Shown: positions 18,133 through 27,077, counted from the first letter of the stretch. The stretch is DNA of 56,172 nucleotides from an uncultured Corynebacterium sp. (GCF_946221935.1 NZ_CAMIGN010000017.1:1-56172), one strand, 5' to 3'. Notes: generated by a model not told the origin, from the sequence alone. A program made the numbers and translations.

Positions 18133-18187
18133 GGGTAGGAATGTACCGCAGACAAGCTACCGTGCGCTGGGCTTTCGCTAGAAGGAT

Positions 18188-19045
18188 CTACCCCTCTAGC
18201 CCCGCATGGAAGGTAAAGGGGTCACCGCCAATGCGGCCGTCTTCTACGTCCAGAGCCTCGATGGCGGCAACCTCGTCGGCGGAAAGCTCGAAGCCGAAAA
18301 CGTCGAAGTTCTCGCGCACGCGCTCCACCTTGGAGGAACGCGGAATCACCACATCGCCGCGCTGAATGTGCCAGCGGATGATGGCCTGTGCCACGCTCAC
18401 ACCGTGCTCGGCAGCGATCTTTGCAATGGTCGGGTCGGTCAGGTTCTGCCCCTGCCCCAGTGGCGACCATGCCTCCGTCACAATGCCACGGTCGTGGTTA
18501 TCCGCGCGCTGCTCAGCCTGGCTGAAGCCCGGATGAATCTCGATCTGGTTCACCGCTGGGGTGTGCCCGGCCTGCTTCAATGCATCCAGGGCCGCAGGGA
18601 AGAAGTTACACACGCCGATGCTAATCGCACCGCCGGACTGCTGGATCTCCGCCATCGAATCGTAGGCCTGCACAAATTTATCTGCCTTCGGGCACGGCCA
18701 ATGCAGTAGATAAAGATCCACATAATCCAGCCCCAGCTTGCGTTGGGACTCCGCGAAGGCCTCCGTGCCCCGCGCCTGGTCGGCGTTCCACAGCTTAGTG
18801 GTGATAAATAGCTCTTCGCGCTGTACGTCGCCCGCATTGACAGCATCGGCCACGGCACGGCCAACGGCTTCCTCATTTCCGTAGATAGCTGCCGTATCGA
18901 TGTGACGGTAGCCGGTTTCAATTGCGGCACGCACCGAGCTATACGTGTCCTCGTCACTCAGCTGCCATACCCCCAGACCCAATTGTGGAATGGTCTTTCC
19001 ATCGTTTAATTCTAGGGCTGGTACTGCATTCTTAATTTCACTCAT
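18188..19045 (-). CDS. aldo/keto reductase
   Basis: A NADPH-dependent aldo/keto reductase of 285 residues. The family signatures are in order: GYRHIDTAAIYGNE with catalytic Asp and Tyr, FITTKLWN with catalytic Lys, LYLLHWPCP with catalytic His, then NQIEIHPG and the cofactor-binding VVIPRSSKVERVREN near the C-terminus. The closest type is the 2,5-diketo-D-gluconate reductase-like or broad aldehyde reductase subgroup; the substrate is not predictable. The start ATG at 19045 is followed by an acceptable N-terminus. It diverges from the ABC exporter operon at 19242, leaving a 196-bp shared regulatory region. Confidence 0.93.
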   Translation of the reverse strand: MSEIKNAVPALELNDGKTIPQLGLGVWQLSDEDTYSSVRAAIETGYRHIDTAAIYGNEEAVGRAVADAVNAGDVQREELFITTKLWNADQARGTEAFAESQRKLGLDYVDLYLLHWPCPKADKFVQAYDSMAEIQQSGGAISIGVCNFFPAALDALKQAGHTPAVNQIEIHPGFSQAEQRADNHDRGIVTEAWSPLGQGQNLTDPTIAKIAAEHGVSVAQAIIRWHIQRGDVVIPRSSKVERVRENFDVFGFELSADEVAAIEALDVEDGRIGGDPFTFHAGLEG

Positions 19046-19109
19046 ACCCCCATTTCTACGCCACTTAAATTGAACTTGCGATTGCGCCGATAGAAGCCAT
19101 CTTAGAAAC

Positions 19110-19147
19110 TTTTGCCTGCATAAGGCAGAAAACTATTGGAGGCAAAA
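19110..19147 (+). promoter_or_regulatory. inverted-repeat operator-like cluster upstream of ABC exporter
   Basis: Three related half-sites sit in 38 bases: ttttgcct at 19110-19117, aggcagaaaa at 19123-19132 on the opposite arm, and aggcaaaa at 19140-19147. The first and third make an exact 8-base inverted repeat; the first and second share a tighter five-base arm. The cluster overlaps the likely -35 region of the exporter promoter, a plausible place for a repressor. No regulator gene is adjacent, so the protein is unknown. Confidence 0.45.
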
Positions 19148-19163
19148 CCCTTTGCTTTATGAT
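19136..19163 (+). promoter_or_regulatory. predicted sigma-70-type promoter of ABC exporter operon
   Basis: A TTGGAG element at 19136-19141 and a TATGAT element at 19158-19163 are separated by 16 bases. This would start transcription near 19170 and leave a leader of about 70 bases before the ATG at 19242. The prediction is from sequence only. Confidence 0.45.
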
Positions 19164-19241
19164 ACAGTCCGCTGGAACTACCCACGCAGTTAACGTCAAA
19201 AACGTTTCATAGGACGAATTTCAAGGAAAACCAAAAACTAT

Positions 19242-20123
19242 ATGGAAACCCTTTATATCGACAATCTCAATAAGAGTTACGGGGATCACCAAGTCCTTCA
19301 CGACATGACTCTGCAGGTCGCACCTGGCGAGATGTACGGCTTCGTCGGCTCCAACGGTGCCGGCAAGTCCACTACGATGCGCATCGCGCTCGGTGTGCTC
19401 GCAGCGGATAGCGGCGAGGTACGTATCGGCGATACCCCAATGAACGACGATCTACGCCGTCTCATCGGCTACATGCCAGAAGAGCGTGGCCTTTACGCCA
19501 AGGAGAAGATCGGTGACCAGCTGCAGTTCTTCGCCCGTCTACACGGCCTGAACGACGCTACGGCAAAGCGGAATGCAGAAGATTTGCTGGAGCAGCTCGG
19601 CCTAGCCGAGCGCGCCGACGACAAGCTGGAAGAGCTTTCTCTGGGTAACCAGCAACGCGTCCAGCTAGCGGCCTCCCTGATCCACGACCCGGAGCTGTTG
19701 ATTCTCGACGAGCCATTTTCCGGCCTGGATCCCGTTGCCGTGAACGTCATGAGTGACCTGTTGATCGAGCGCTGCAAGGCTGGTGTGCCGGTACTCTTTA
19801 GCTCCCACCAACTGGATCTGGTGCAGCGTCTATGCGACCGTGTCGGCATCATCTCTAAGGGACGCATGAAGGCCGAGGGCACCGTCGAGGAACTGCGCAC
19901 TCGTGGCCCTCTTGTCTATGAAGTACACACCCCAGCGCGCGACTGGTACCCCCAGGACACCCGCCTGGTTGAAGATTTCGGCGAGGGCGTGTTGCTCGAG
20001 GCTGAGTCCACTGATTTGGATCAGCAGATCTTGCAGTCCGCATTAGCTGTCGGCCCCGTCCATTCCTTCTCCCGCCGCATCCCGCACCTTGCAGAGCTCT
20101 TCCAGGAGGTCGTCGAATCATGA
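19242..20123 (+). CDS. ABC transporter ATP-binding protein (NatA-like)
   Basis: A 293-residue cytoplasmic ATPase of an ABC-2 type exporter. Walker A GSNGAGKST lies near residue 36, the signature is ELSLGNQQRVQLAASL (LSLGN instead of LSGGQ), Walker B is LLILDEPFSGLDP and the switch His is in FSSHQLD. A C-terminal domain of ~75 residues follows, as in NatA-type proteins. The permease gene starts inside its stop codon (4-bp overlap), so both are made together. The substrate is unknown; Na+, drug or peptide export are all known for this group. Confidence 0.92.
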   Translation: METLYIDNLNKSYGDHQVLHDMTLQVAPGEMYGFVGSNGAGKSTTMRIALGVLAADSGEVRIGDTPMNDDLRRLIGYMPEERGLYAKEKIGDQLQFFARLHGLNDATAKRNAEDLLEQLGLAERADDKLEELSLGNQQRVQLAASLIHDPELLILDEPFSGLDPVAVNVMSDLLIERCKAGVPVLFSSHQLDLVQRLCDRVGIISKGRMKAEGTVEELRTRGPLVYEVHTPARDWYPQDTRLVEDFGEGVLLEAESTDLDQQILQSALAVGPVHSFSRRIPHLAELFQEVVES

Positions 20124-21340
20124 GTTACTCTTCCCCCAAGACCATTGCCATCGTCGCCAAGCGCGAGGTTCAGGTGGCATCCCGCAGCAAGGCCATCATG
20201 CTTTCATTGGGCATCGTCGCGGTCATCATGGTCGTCGGTATTGTCGCCGCCGCCTGGTTCACAGGTAAGGACGACGATAACGGAAAGCCTCAGCTCGGCC
20301 TAGTAGGGGTTGAGAAGGAATTTATTGACGCCCCCTCGTCATCTAATGCCGAGGATTCAAAGGGGACGGACAGCCCCAGCGGCGTTGATGCTCGCACAAT
20401 CGACTCCCGCGAGGACGCATCCGCACTGGTCAAGGACGAGGAACTGGATGCAGCTTTGGTAAAGACGGACTCGGGTTACGAGCTACTTAGCAATGGCGAT
20501 CCAAACCCAGCGATCCTCAACGTAGCCACCACCGCGATCAATGCCAATGCACAAGCTGAGGCACTAAAGAAGGTCGGGGTTTCCCCTGAGGAGTTCGCCA
20601 AGGCCACACCGTCAGTACAGCTGGATACGGTGAACGTAAAGGAAGACGACGCAATGGAGGCAAACGGCCCGCAGATTCTCACCACCATGGTGGGCGTAAT
20701 GCTGATGGCCTACTTCATCATCCTTTTCTCCGCGAATGTCGGCGGGCGCATCACCGAGGAGAAATCCTCGCGCGTGGTGGAGATCATTCTGGCTTCTGCT
20801 CGCCCGATGGATTTCCTGGCTGGAAAGATTATCGGCAGCACCCTATTCGGCTTCATCGGCACAGCAGTCCTTCTGGGCATCGGAACCGTCGCCCTGACAG
20901 TTTCCGGCCTACTGGGGGATGTTGACTTCGACTACTCCGTCGTCGCCCTCATGTTGGTGGCCTTCTTCATCGGCATGTTGTTCTTCGGCAGCCTCTACGC
21001 AGGCGCGGGTTCGCTGGTCTCCCGCACAGAGGATCTGCAGTCCACTCAGGGGCCGATCCTGCTGTTCATCATGGGCATGACCTACGCCCCACTCTTTGGC
21101 ATCAGCAATATCGAGTCCAACTTTATGCAGGTACTGGGCTGGATTCCGCCGTTCAGCCTGACGGTAGCTCCGATGAACCTCGCAGCGGGCACGATGAGCC
21201 TGCCGGAGGTACTACTGAGCTTCCTGATCGCCGCCGTCGTCACGGTGCTGGTGATCGCGCTGGTAGCGCGCGTTTACCGCAACTCCATCCTCCATAATGG
21301 CAAGAAGATGACCTGGGCTAAGGCTCTTAAGGGAGCCTAG
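20120..21340 (+). CDS. ABC-2 type permease (NatB-like)
   Basis: A 406-residue membrane protein paired with the ATPase just upstream. One N-terminal hydrophobic segment (about residues 25-50) is followed by a long hydrophilic extracytoplasmic domain of ~150 residues containing DAPSSSNAEDSKGTDSPSG. About five C-terminal membrane segments come next. The motif NVGGRITEEKSSRVVEIIL before the second membrane group is typical of NatB/ABC-2_3 permeases. The operon ends at a strong terminator 33 bp downstream. The substrate cannot be predicted from the sequence. Confidence 0.9.
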   Translation: MSYSSPKTIAIVAKREVQVASRSKAIMLSLGIVAVIMVVGIVAAAWFTGKDDDNGKPQLGLVGVEKEFIDAPSSSNAEDSKGTDSPSGVDARTIDSREDASALVKDEELDAALVKTDSGYELLSNGDPNPAILNVATTAINANAQAEALKKVGVSPEEFAKATPSVQLDTVNVKEDDAMEANGPQILTTMVGVMLMAYFIILFSANVGGRITEEKSSRVVEIILASARPMDFLAGKIIGSTLFGFIGTAVLLGIGTVALTVSGLLGDVDFDYSVVALMLVAFFIGMLFFGSLYAGAGSLVSRTEDLQSTQGPILLFIMGMTYAPLFGISNIESNFMQVLGWIPPFSLTVAPMNLAAGTMSLPEVLLSFLIAAVVTVLVIALVARVYRNSILHNGKKMTWAKALKGA

Positions 21341-21372
21341 TGCGCGGCCTTCCCCCGCTCTAAATGCGCAAC

Positions 21373-21404
21373 GCAAAGGCGCCTGCCAGAAGCAGGCGCC
21401 TTTG
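21373..21404. terminator. strong bidirectional intrinsic terminator
   Basis: Perfect 14-bp stem gcaaaggcgcctgc / gcaggcgcctttgc around a 5-base loop. AAA and TTT tracts sit within the stem. It lies between the ABC permease stop (21340) and the convergent FKBP stop (21432), so it can end both transcripts. Confidence 0.85.
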
Positions 21405-21431
21405 CTTGCACTCTCGTCCTCTACTGCACTG

Positions 21432-21791
21432 CTAGTTCACTGCAATCAAGTCGATGATGTAAACCAGTGTGCGGCCAGATAGATCCTGCCCCAGCTCGGC
21501 CGGACCATAAGCCTTCTCCGGGGGGATGGTCAGCTTACGGCGACCGCCAGCGCGCATGCCAGGGATTCCTTCCTGCCAACCGACAATCAGGCCAGATAAC
21601 GGGAACTCTAAAGATCCACCACGATCCCAGGAAGAGTCGAACTCCTCGCCAGTATCAAAGTCTACACCCACGTAGTGAACCTCCACCATGCCACCCGCTA
21701 CGGCCTCAGCACCATCGCCGATCATCAGATCTTCCACCACCAGATCTTGCGGGGCGGGACCAGCTGGGAGGTCGATGTGCGGTTTACTCAT
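21432..21791 (-). CDS. FKBP-type peptidyl-prolyl cis-trans isomerase
   Basis: A 119-residue single-domain FKBP. Core motifs are VEVHYVGVDFDTGEEFDSSW, PLSGLIVGWQEGIPGMRAGG and KAYGPAEL, ending in LVYIIDLIAV. No signal peptide or trigger-factor domain is present, so it acts in the cytoplasm on prolyl bonds of folding proteins. It is the gene downstream of gltA on the same strand, but the gltA terminator separates them, so it probably has its own promoter in the 130-bp gap. A purine-rich aaggagac stretch before the ATG on the minus strand serves as ribosome binding site. Confidence 0.95.
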   Translation of the reverse strand: MSKPHIDLPAGPAPQDLVVEDLMIGDGAEAVAGGMVEVHYVGVDFDTGEEFDSSWDRGGSLEFPLSGLIVGWQEGIPGMRAGGRRKLTIPPEKAYGPAELGQDLSGRTLVYIIDLIAVN

Positions 21792-21844
21792 GGGAAGTCT
21801 CCTTAGATAATGATCGCTTCTCGAACCTTCACCCTAGCAAAACG

Positions 21845-21895
21845 CGAAACACCCCCTCGGGGGATACGCTTTGCGTAACCAGCCCGAGGGGGCGG
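21845..21895 (-). terminator. gltA intrinsic terminator
   Basis: On the minus strand after the gltA stop, ccccctcggg (21883-21892) pairs with cccgaggggg (21852-21861), followed by tgttt. A smaller nested hairpin (tacgc/gcgta) lies in the loop. The position 30-75 bases after gltA fits a terminator. Confidence 0.75.
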
Positions 21896-21921
21896 CGTCA
21901 CTCAGAAAAGAACAGAAGTTC

Positions 21922-23205
21922 TTAGAGCTTGCGCTCGCCTTCGCCAGTGTAGATCTGGCGCGGGCGGTTGATCTTCGCGGTCGGGTCGTTGACCTGCTCC
22001 AGGTAGTGAGCGATCCAGCCCGGCAGGCGCCCCATGGCGAACAGGACGGTGAAGAAGTCCGTCGGGAAGCCCATTGCACGGTAGATCAGGCCGGTGTAGA
22101 AGTCCACGTTCGGGTAGAGCTTACGGTCGATGAAGTAATCGTCGGCCAGGGCGATCTCTTCCAGCTTCATAGCCAGATCCAGCAGGTGATCGCCACCCAG
22201 GTGCTCCAGGATCTCGTGTGCGGACTCCTTGACGATGGCCGCGCGCGGATCGTAGTTCTTGTATACGCGGTGGCCGAAGCCCATCAGCTTCACGCCCGGC
22301 TCCTTGTTCTTCACGCGGTTCATGAACTCAGTAGCGTCGCCGCCGTTAGCGTGGATCTCCTCCAGCATCTCCAGAACAGCCTGGTTAGCGCCGCCATGCA
22401 GCGGGCCGGACAGGGCGTTGATACCCGCGGCGATGGAGACGAACATGTTGGCCTGGGAGGAACCAACCATGCGGACGGTGGAGGTGGAGCAGTTCTGCTC
22501 GTGGTCAGCGTGCAGGATCAGCAGCTTGTCCAGCGCGCGGGTAACTACTGGGTCATCCTCGAACGGCTCGGTCGGGTAACCGAACATCTGGCGCAGGAAG
22601 TTCTGGCGCGCGTTCATGGAGTTGTCCGGGTACATGTACGGCTTACCCTTGGACGCGCGGTAAGCGTACGCAGCCAGCATCGGCACCTTCGCCATCAGGC
22701 GGTAGGTGTTCAGCTTCTGGTGCTCCGGATCCAGCGGGTTCAGGGAATCCTGGTAGTAGGTGGACAGGATGTTCAGGGAGGAAGCCAGGACGCTCATCGG
22801 GTGTGCGTCACGCGGGAAGACGCGGAACTGAGCCTTGAAGTCCTCATCCAGCAGGGTGTGGTTGCGGATGTTGGTGTTGAATTCCTCAGCCTGCTCCTTG
22901 TTCGGCAGCTCGCCGTTAATCAGCAGGTAGGAAACCTCGTTGAAGGTGGCGTTGTTGGCCAGGTCTGCGATGTCGTAACCGCGGTAACGCAGGATGCCGT
23001 TTGCACCATCAATGTAGGTGATGGCGGACTTGGTGGAACCGGTGTTGACGTAACCGGGGTCCAGGGTGGTCAAGCCGGTCTCTGCCAGCATCTTGCCCAG
23101 TGCCACACCGTCGTTGCCTTCGGTGGCGTGGACAATGTCCATTTCGTACTCTCCACCCGGGTAGTGGAGAACGGCCTTGTCCTGATTATCAGTAGCCATT
23201 GACAT
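21922..23205 (-). CDS. gltA: citrate synthase
   Basis: Type II citrate synthase, 427 residues, condensing acetyl-CoA and oxaloacetate at the entry of the TCA cycle. Catalytic His segments are LSGPLHGGANQAVLEML and MGFGHRVYKNYDPRA, with DFYTGLIYRAMGFP carrying the conserved active-site region. The N-terminus (HYPGGEYEMDIVHATEGNDG) matches corynebacterial GltA. The length fits the hexameric bacterial form. The 421-bp region upstream is shared with the divergent serC gene and probably carries the control sites. A purine-rich gaaaggg stretch precedes the ATG. Confidence 0.97.
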   Translation of the reverse strand: MSMATDNQDKAVLHYPGGEYEMDIVHATEGNDGVALGKMLAETGLTTLDPGYVNTGSTKSAITYIDGANGILRYRGYDIADLANNATFNEVSYLLINGELPNKEQAEEFNTNIRNHTLLDEDFKAQFRVFPRDAHPMSVLASSLNILSTYYQDSLNPLDPEHQKLNTYRLMAKVPMLAAYAYRASKGKPYMYPDNSMNARQNFLRQMFGYPTEPFEDDPVVTRALDKLLILHADHEQNCSTSTVRMVGSSQANMFVSIAAGINALSGPLHGGANQAVLEMLEEIHANGGDATEFMNRVKNKEPGVKLMGFGHRVYKNYDPRAAIVKESAHEILEHLGGDHLLDLAMKLEEIALADDYFIDRKLYPNVDFYTGLIYRAMGFPTDFFTVLFAMGRLPGWIAHYLEQVNDPTAKINRPRQIYTGEGERKL

Positions 23206-23626
23206 CCCTTTCTGAAATGTTCACGTGCCTGCCCGCAGCGATAGTTAAGCGATTGCTTCGATAAAAGCTTGCGCCGGAACCGTTGGAGCGGAACACAGAT
23301 TCACGGTTTCACTTAAAAATTGTAGCCGCTTTAGGGCTTCCCCGTATGGCATTGCTTGCATGGCTTAGCCCTCGGGGGGATACGGCACACTGTAACGCTT
23401 GTGTGACCCACATGACAGTTTGACAGTCGTGAGCGGGGGTACTCCCGCCGTCAAACTCCGCAATTCTTATATTTTTGGCACCTTTTGGCCAAGTAGAGCT
23501 CGCGACGGTCTACCCTGTTAAGGCAAGCACATCTACTAGGTAAAACCCGTACTAGGTAAAACACCTTCTAGGTAAAACGCTGCCCCGCATTAATCAAGCG
23601 AATCACCTGAGCGATCTGAGGGAGTC
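23206..23626. promoter_or_regulatory. gltA-serC divergent intergenic region
   Basis: There is no credible gene in these 421 bases. They hold the promoters of gltA (minus) and serC (plus). A partial GlxR-like site, tgtgacccacatgaca (23402-23417), has one good half and one imperfect half. Three 16-bp-spaced repeats near serC are listed separately. In C. glutamicum gltA is known to be controlled by RamA, RamB and GlxR; whether that holds here is inference. Confidence 0.6.
23535..23578 (+). repeat. three direct repeats with 16-bp period upstream of serC
   Basis: The motif ctaggtaaaac occurs three times, in units beginning at 23535, 23551 and 23567, exactly 16 bp apart. The first two share actaggtaaaac and the third has tctaggtaaaac. 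The last unit ends 48 bp before the serC ATG. An iteron-like array on the same strand, at about one and a half helical turns, suggests cooperative regulator binding or a recent slippage duplication. Confidence 0.8.
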
Positions 23627-24784
23627 ATGAACGCATCTGCCAACGACCAGAACACCTTGCCCACCATTCCCGCGGAGTTCATCCCCGCTGACGGCCGCTT
23701 CGGCTGTGGCCCGTCGAAGGTTCGCCCCGCCCAGCTGCAAGCGATCCAGGACAACGCCGCGATCTTGGGCACCTCCCACCGCCAGGCTGGCGTCAAGGAC
23801 GTCGTTGGATCTGTACGCGAGGGACTTTCGCAGCTGTTTAACCTGCCTGAAGGCTACGAGATTGTCCTATCTCTCGGTGGCGCCACTGCTTTCTGGGACG
23901 CAGCCTCGTTCGGCCTGATCCGCAATAAGTCCGCTCACCTGACCTATGGCGAGTTCTCCTCGAAGTTCGCCAGCGTCTCCAAGAAGGCTCCGTGGCTTGA
24001 CGAGCCGCAGATCGTTGCCGGCGATCCGGGTACCGCCCCTGCACCGAGCCAGCTGGACGGCACCGATGCAGACCTGATTGGTTGGGCTCACAACGAGACC
24101 TCCACTGGCGCCATGGTGCCGGTAACCCGCCCGCAGGCTGCGTCCAACGACACCCTGGTTGCCATCGATGCCACCTCTGGCGCTGGCGGCCTGCCTGTCG
24201 ACATGAATGAGGCTGATGTCTACTACTTCAGCCCGCAGAAGTGCTTTGCTTCCGACGGAGGCCTGTGGCTGGCGGCTTTCTCCCCTGCTGCCCTGGAGCG
24301 TGTCGAAGAGATCGCTGCTTCCGATCGCTACATCCCGGCCTTCCTGGATCTGAAGACCGCCGTGGATAACTCCCGCAAGAACCAGACCTATAACACCCCG
24401 GCAGTCGCTACCCTGCTAATGCTGGATGACCAGGTGAAGTGGATGAACGCCAATGGTGGTCTAGACGGCATGGTTGCCCGCACCACCGAGTCCTCCCAGA
24501 CCCTGTACAGCTGGGCAGAGTCCCGTGCAGAGGCTACCCCGTTTGTCCAGGATGCGGATTCCCGTTCCCTCGTCGTCGGCACCATCGACTTCGACGAGAA
24601 CATCGATGCGGCAAGGATCGCAAAGATCCTGCGTTCCAACGGAATCCTCGATACCGAGCCTTACCGCAAGCTGGGGCGTAACCAGCTGCGCATCGGCATG
24701 TTCCCGGCGATCGACCCGGAGGACATCAAGAAGCTCACCGGTGCCATCGACTTCATCCTCGATGGCGGCCACTCAGCCAAGTAA
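23627..24784 (+). CDS. serC: phosphoserine aminotransferase
   Basis: SerC, 385 residues, a PLP enzyme converting 3-phosphohydroxypyruvate and glutamate to phosphoserine for serine and possibly pyridoxine synthesis. It matches the actinobacterial type: FGCGPSKVRPAQLQAI near residue 25, then GTSHRQAGVKDVVG, and the PLP lysine in YYFSPQKCFASDGG. The ATG at 23627 has gagggag a few bases upstream as ribosome binding site. Divergent from gltA; the 16-bp repeats lie just upstream. Full length, no anomaly. Confidence 0.97.
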   Translation: MNASANDQNTLPTIPAEFIPADGRFGCGPSKVRPAQLQAIQDNAAILGTSHRQAGVKDVVGSVREGLSQLFNLPEGYEIVLSLGGATAFWDAASFGLIRNKSAHLTYGEFSSKFASVSKKAPWLDEPQIVAGDPGTAPAPSQLDGTDADLIGWAHNETSTGAMVPVTRPQAASNDTLVAIDATSGAGGLPVDMNEADVYYFSPQKCFASDGGLWLAAFSPAALERVEEIAASDRYIPAFLDLKTAVDNSRKNQTYNTPAVATLLMLDDQVKWMNANGGLDGMVARTTESSQTLYSWAESRAEATPFVQDADSRSLVVGTIDFDENIDAARIAKILRSNGILDTEPYRKLGRNQLRIGMFPAIDPEDIKKLTGAIDFILDGGHSAK

Positions 24785-24895
24785 TTCTCTGTAGCTCCTT
24801 TTCTTCTCCACCCTCCAACTGTGCTTTAAGTATGGTTGGAGGGTGATGTTAATAACACAGCCGTCATTTGCTGCATCACCCGTCAGGAGGCCACG

Positions 24896-26128
24896 TTGCA
24901 AGAGCTGAAATTTGTCGTCGCCGATAGCGATGCCTCGTCACTCGTGCTACGCGCCGTTGACCCCGCCGTCGGCGGCCCAATCGCCGAATACTTTTTGCCT
25001 GTCACCGATGAGCTACGCGCTTTTCTTAGTGACGCCCCCACGTCCAGCGCTAATAGCTTGAACCAGGCTAGGCTTTCCGACACTGCGGATGGAGAGGAAG
25101 TACCCACGCGCGAAGCGGCCTCAACTGATGCAGATGACGTTCCTGCCTCGACTGCTGCGGCTGAGTCTTCCCCGGACACTTCTGCCAACCCTCCCGTTGA
25201 CGCGGTGGACGCAACAGATACAGCTTCCACCGGTACTGCACCCGCTGCGACGGGAGCTGATAAGGGAGATGAGGAAGCGGAGGAGACCGAGGTGGCGTCG
25301 CTGTTCCAGGGGCGCTCTCGAGAACGCACGCAGGAACGCGGCAAGCACCGCTCTAACGCACGACCGCATCGCACGAAGATTGGGATGTCTCCACGTGTGA
25401 TCCAAGATCGCATCCGCCATGGCGCGACCGTCGCCGAGTTGGCAGACGAGGCCGATACGGATGAATCGCGCATCGAGCCCTATGCATGGCCGATCCTGCA
25501 AGAGCGCTCGCGCATCGCCGAGCTGGCGCATGCTGCGCTCCCGGTCAACGGCGATGGCGTGTCGAACCAGCCGTTGTGGGAAGTTCTGGCTACCGCGCTC
25601 GCAGCCCATGGCGAGGCTCTTTCCGACGCCGAGTGGGACGCATTCCAGAACGATTCAAAGCAGTGGATCGTCACCGTGAGCTGGGAAAAGGATACCGCCG
25701 GGCGCACCGCAGCGCACACCGCAGAATTCATGATGGAGCTTCGTGGGTCGGAGAAGGCTCTGGCTCACCCACACAACAGCATCGCGGGAGATCTGGTGAA
25801 CCCGCGCTACGGACAGCCTGTACGCAGCGTCTCCCCAGTGACTCCCCTCCTGCACCCCACCCAAGGTCAGGGCGCAAACAATTGGCAGGACAAGGCAGCA
25901 CGGCGGGAGGAATTCACCCACTCCGCTAATGATGGTGCCACCGGAGCGGAAACCACTCCCCCCGCTGTACACGGTTCCCCTGCAGACCTAGACGACCGGG
26001 GAGATAATGAATTCTTAATACACCCTGACGCAAAGTCTGCGAAGCCTAAGCGGAAGCGCAAGGCCGTCACTCCTCACTGGGAGGACGTCCTGCTGGGTGT
26101 GCGTACCAACCCCAAGAAGAAGAACTAG
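24896..26128 (+). CDS. sepH: septation protein SepH
   Basis: The TTG at 24896 is chosen as start: it has caggagg six to seven bases upstream, and the protein then begins MQELKFVVADSDASSLVLRA as in SepH family members. An in-frame upstream ATG at 24836 lacks such a site. The 410-residue protein has an N-terminal DUF3071-type domain, a long Ala/Thr/Asp-rich linker, a helix-turn-helix-like segment (RVIQDRIRHGATVAELADEA) and a basic C-terminus (KPKRKRKAVTPHW). In Streptomyces and mycobacteria SepH binds FtsZ and promotes division ring assembly. It is followed after 34 bp by a cotranscribed DUF6928-like gene. Confidence 0.88.
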   Translation: MQELKFVVADSDASSLVLRAVDPAVGGPIAEYFLPVTDELRAFLSDAPTSSANSLNQARLSDTADGEEVPTREAASTDADDVPASTAAAESSPDTSANPPVDAVDATDTASTGTAPAATGADKGDEEAEETEVASLFQGRSRERTQERGKHRSNARPHRTKIGMSPRVIQDRIRHGATVAELADEADTDESRIEPYAWPILQERSRIAELAHAALPVNGDGVSNQPLWEVLATALAAHGEALSDAEWDAFQNDSKQWIVTVSWEKDTAGRTAAHTAEFMMELRGSEKALAHPHNSIAGDLVNPRYGQPVRSVSPVTPLLHPTQGQGANNWQDKAARREEFTHSANDGATGAETTPPAVHGSPADLDDRGDNEFLIHPDAKSAKPKRKRKAVTPHWEDVLLGVRTNPKKKN

Positions 26129-26162
26129 ACAGAAGAACTAGGCGATAGAAGGAGCCACAGCT

Positions 26163-27077
26163 GTGACCCTGGTGACCTTATGGTTTGTTAATGAGGCCAA
26201 CCCCAGCACCGTAATGCACCAGGAGCATAAGGTCGATCGCGGTTTTGCCCGCAAGTACCTGGCACAGCTGAACCCCGCCTGGCCGTTGACGCACATCGGC
26301 GACTTTGACATGACGCGCAGTGCCACTCCTGGCCCTGACGAGTTCTATATCGGTGGCTACCCGGGACTCTCCGTGGTACAGACGGTGATCCCCGATCTAC
26401 GGAAACTCTCTGAGCTGCCGGAGCGCTATCGCACACTTGTGAGCGCAGCCGACGTGTACGCCTCGTGCGTAGTTGCAGACCCGGAGACCGCCGCCTCGAC
26501 AAAACCAGGTGACGGAGGGGATCCGGCTTCTAAGGAGGTCAACGAAACCTTCGGCGGCTTCGCACACTGGGCCGGAGGCACGCTCAAGCGCTCTTTCTGC
26601 GCGACCCGCGAGACGGTGTTTGAGGATATTGGCCTGCCGGGTGAGTTTGAGTCCGAGTTCTGGGCTGGCACTACTGAAGCACACGGTATCCAACTTCCGT
26701 TTATCCCGGCTGAGCTGGCCACCGCCGCCATCGAATCCTGGCTTGGCTTTTCCATTTCTGGTGCCGGTCCGGCGCTGCCGGTTGCAGCTTTCGCGGTAGA
26801 CGGACGACCGGAGGCTAAGTCCTCCGAATACGATGGTCTCACCCACGGTCGCTCCACTCCCGAGGACAAGGTTTCCGTGTACGACGATGAGCAGGGCTAC
26901 GACGATTATGCTGCCCCGTCGCGCGAGTCTGAGCCGAGCAGTGCAGAGGTAGCCAAGAACGTACTGAATTCCCTTAGCCGTGGCGCTCGCAAGGGTATTA
27001 GCGCTGGCGTGCAGGGGCTTCGCGGGATGTCGAAGAAGCTGGGTGAAGAAGTGCGCCGCCGCAGCCGCGGAAACTAG
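26163..27077 (+). CDS. DUF6928-like protein of unknown function
   Basis: A 304-residue protein beginning at GTG 26163 with gaaggag about 8 bases upstream. The N-terminal part (TLVTLWFVNEANP, then DFDMTRSATPGPDEFYIGGYPGLSVV) matches actinobacterial proteins that I recall as DUF6928. The last ~100 residues are acidic then basic (YDDEQGYDDY, ending EEVRRRSRGN), probably disordered, with an amphipathic segment LNSLSRGARKGISAGVQGLR. No signal peptide or enzymatic motif is seen. It is likely cotranscribed with sepH and overlaps the end of the convergent methyltransferase gene by 4 bp. Function unknown. Confidence 0.7.
   Translation: MTLVTLWFVNEANPSTVMHQEHKVDRGFARKYLAQLNPAWPLTHIGDFDMTRSATPGPDEFYIGGYPGLSVVQTVIPDLRKLSELPERYRTLVSAADVYASCVVADPETAASTKPGDGGDPASKEVNETFGGFAHWAGGTLKRSFCATRETVFEDIGLPGEFESEFWAGTTEAHGIQLPFIPAELATAAIESWLGFSISGAGPALPVAAFAVDGRPEAKSSEYDGLTHGRSTPEDKVSVYDDEQGYDDYAAPSRESEPSSAEVAKNVLNSLSRGARKGISAGVQGLRGMSKKLGEEVRRRSRGN

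Noticed and set aside
21871..23202. 443-codon open frame on the plus strand
   Set aside because: Lies wholly antisense to gltA and gives low-complexity Val/Gln-rich protein; a GC-codon shadow.
23402..23417. GlxR site between gltA and serC
   Set aside because: One half-site is imperfect (TGACA for TCACA); kept only as a weak note in the intergenic entry.
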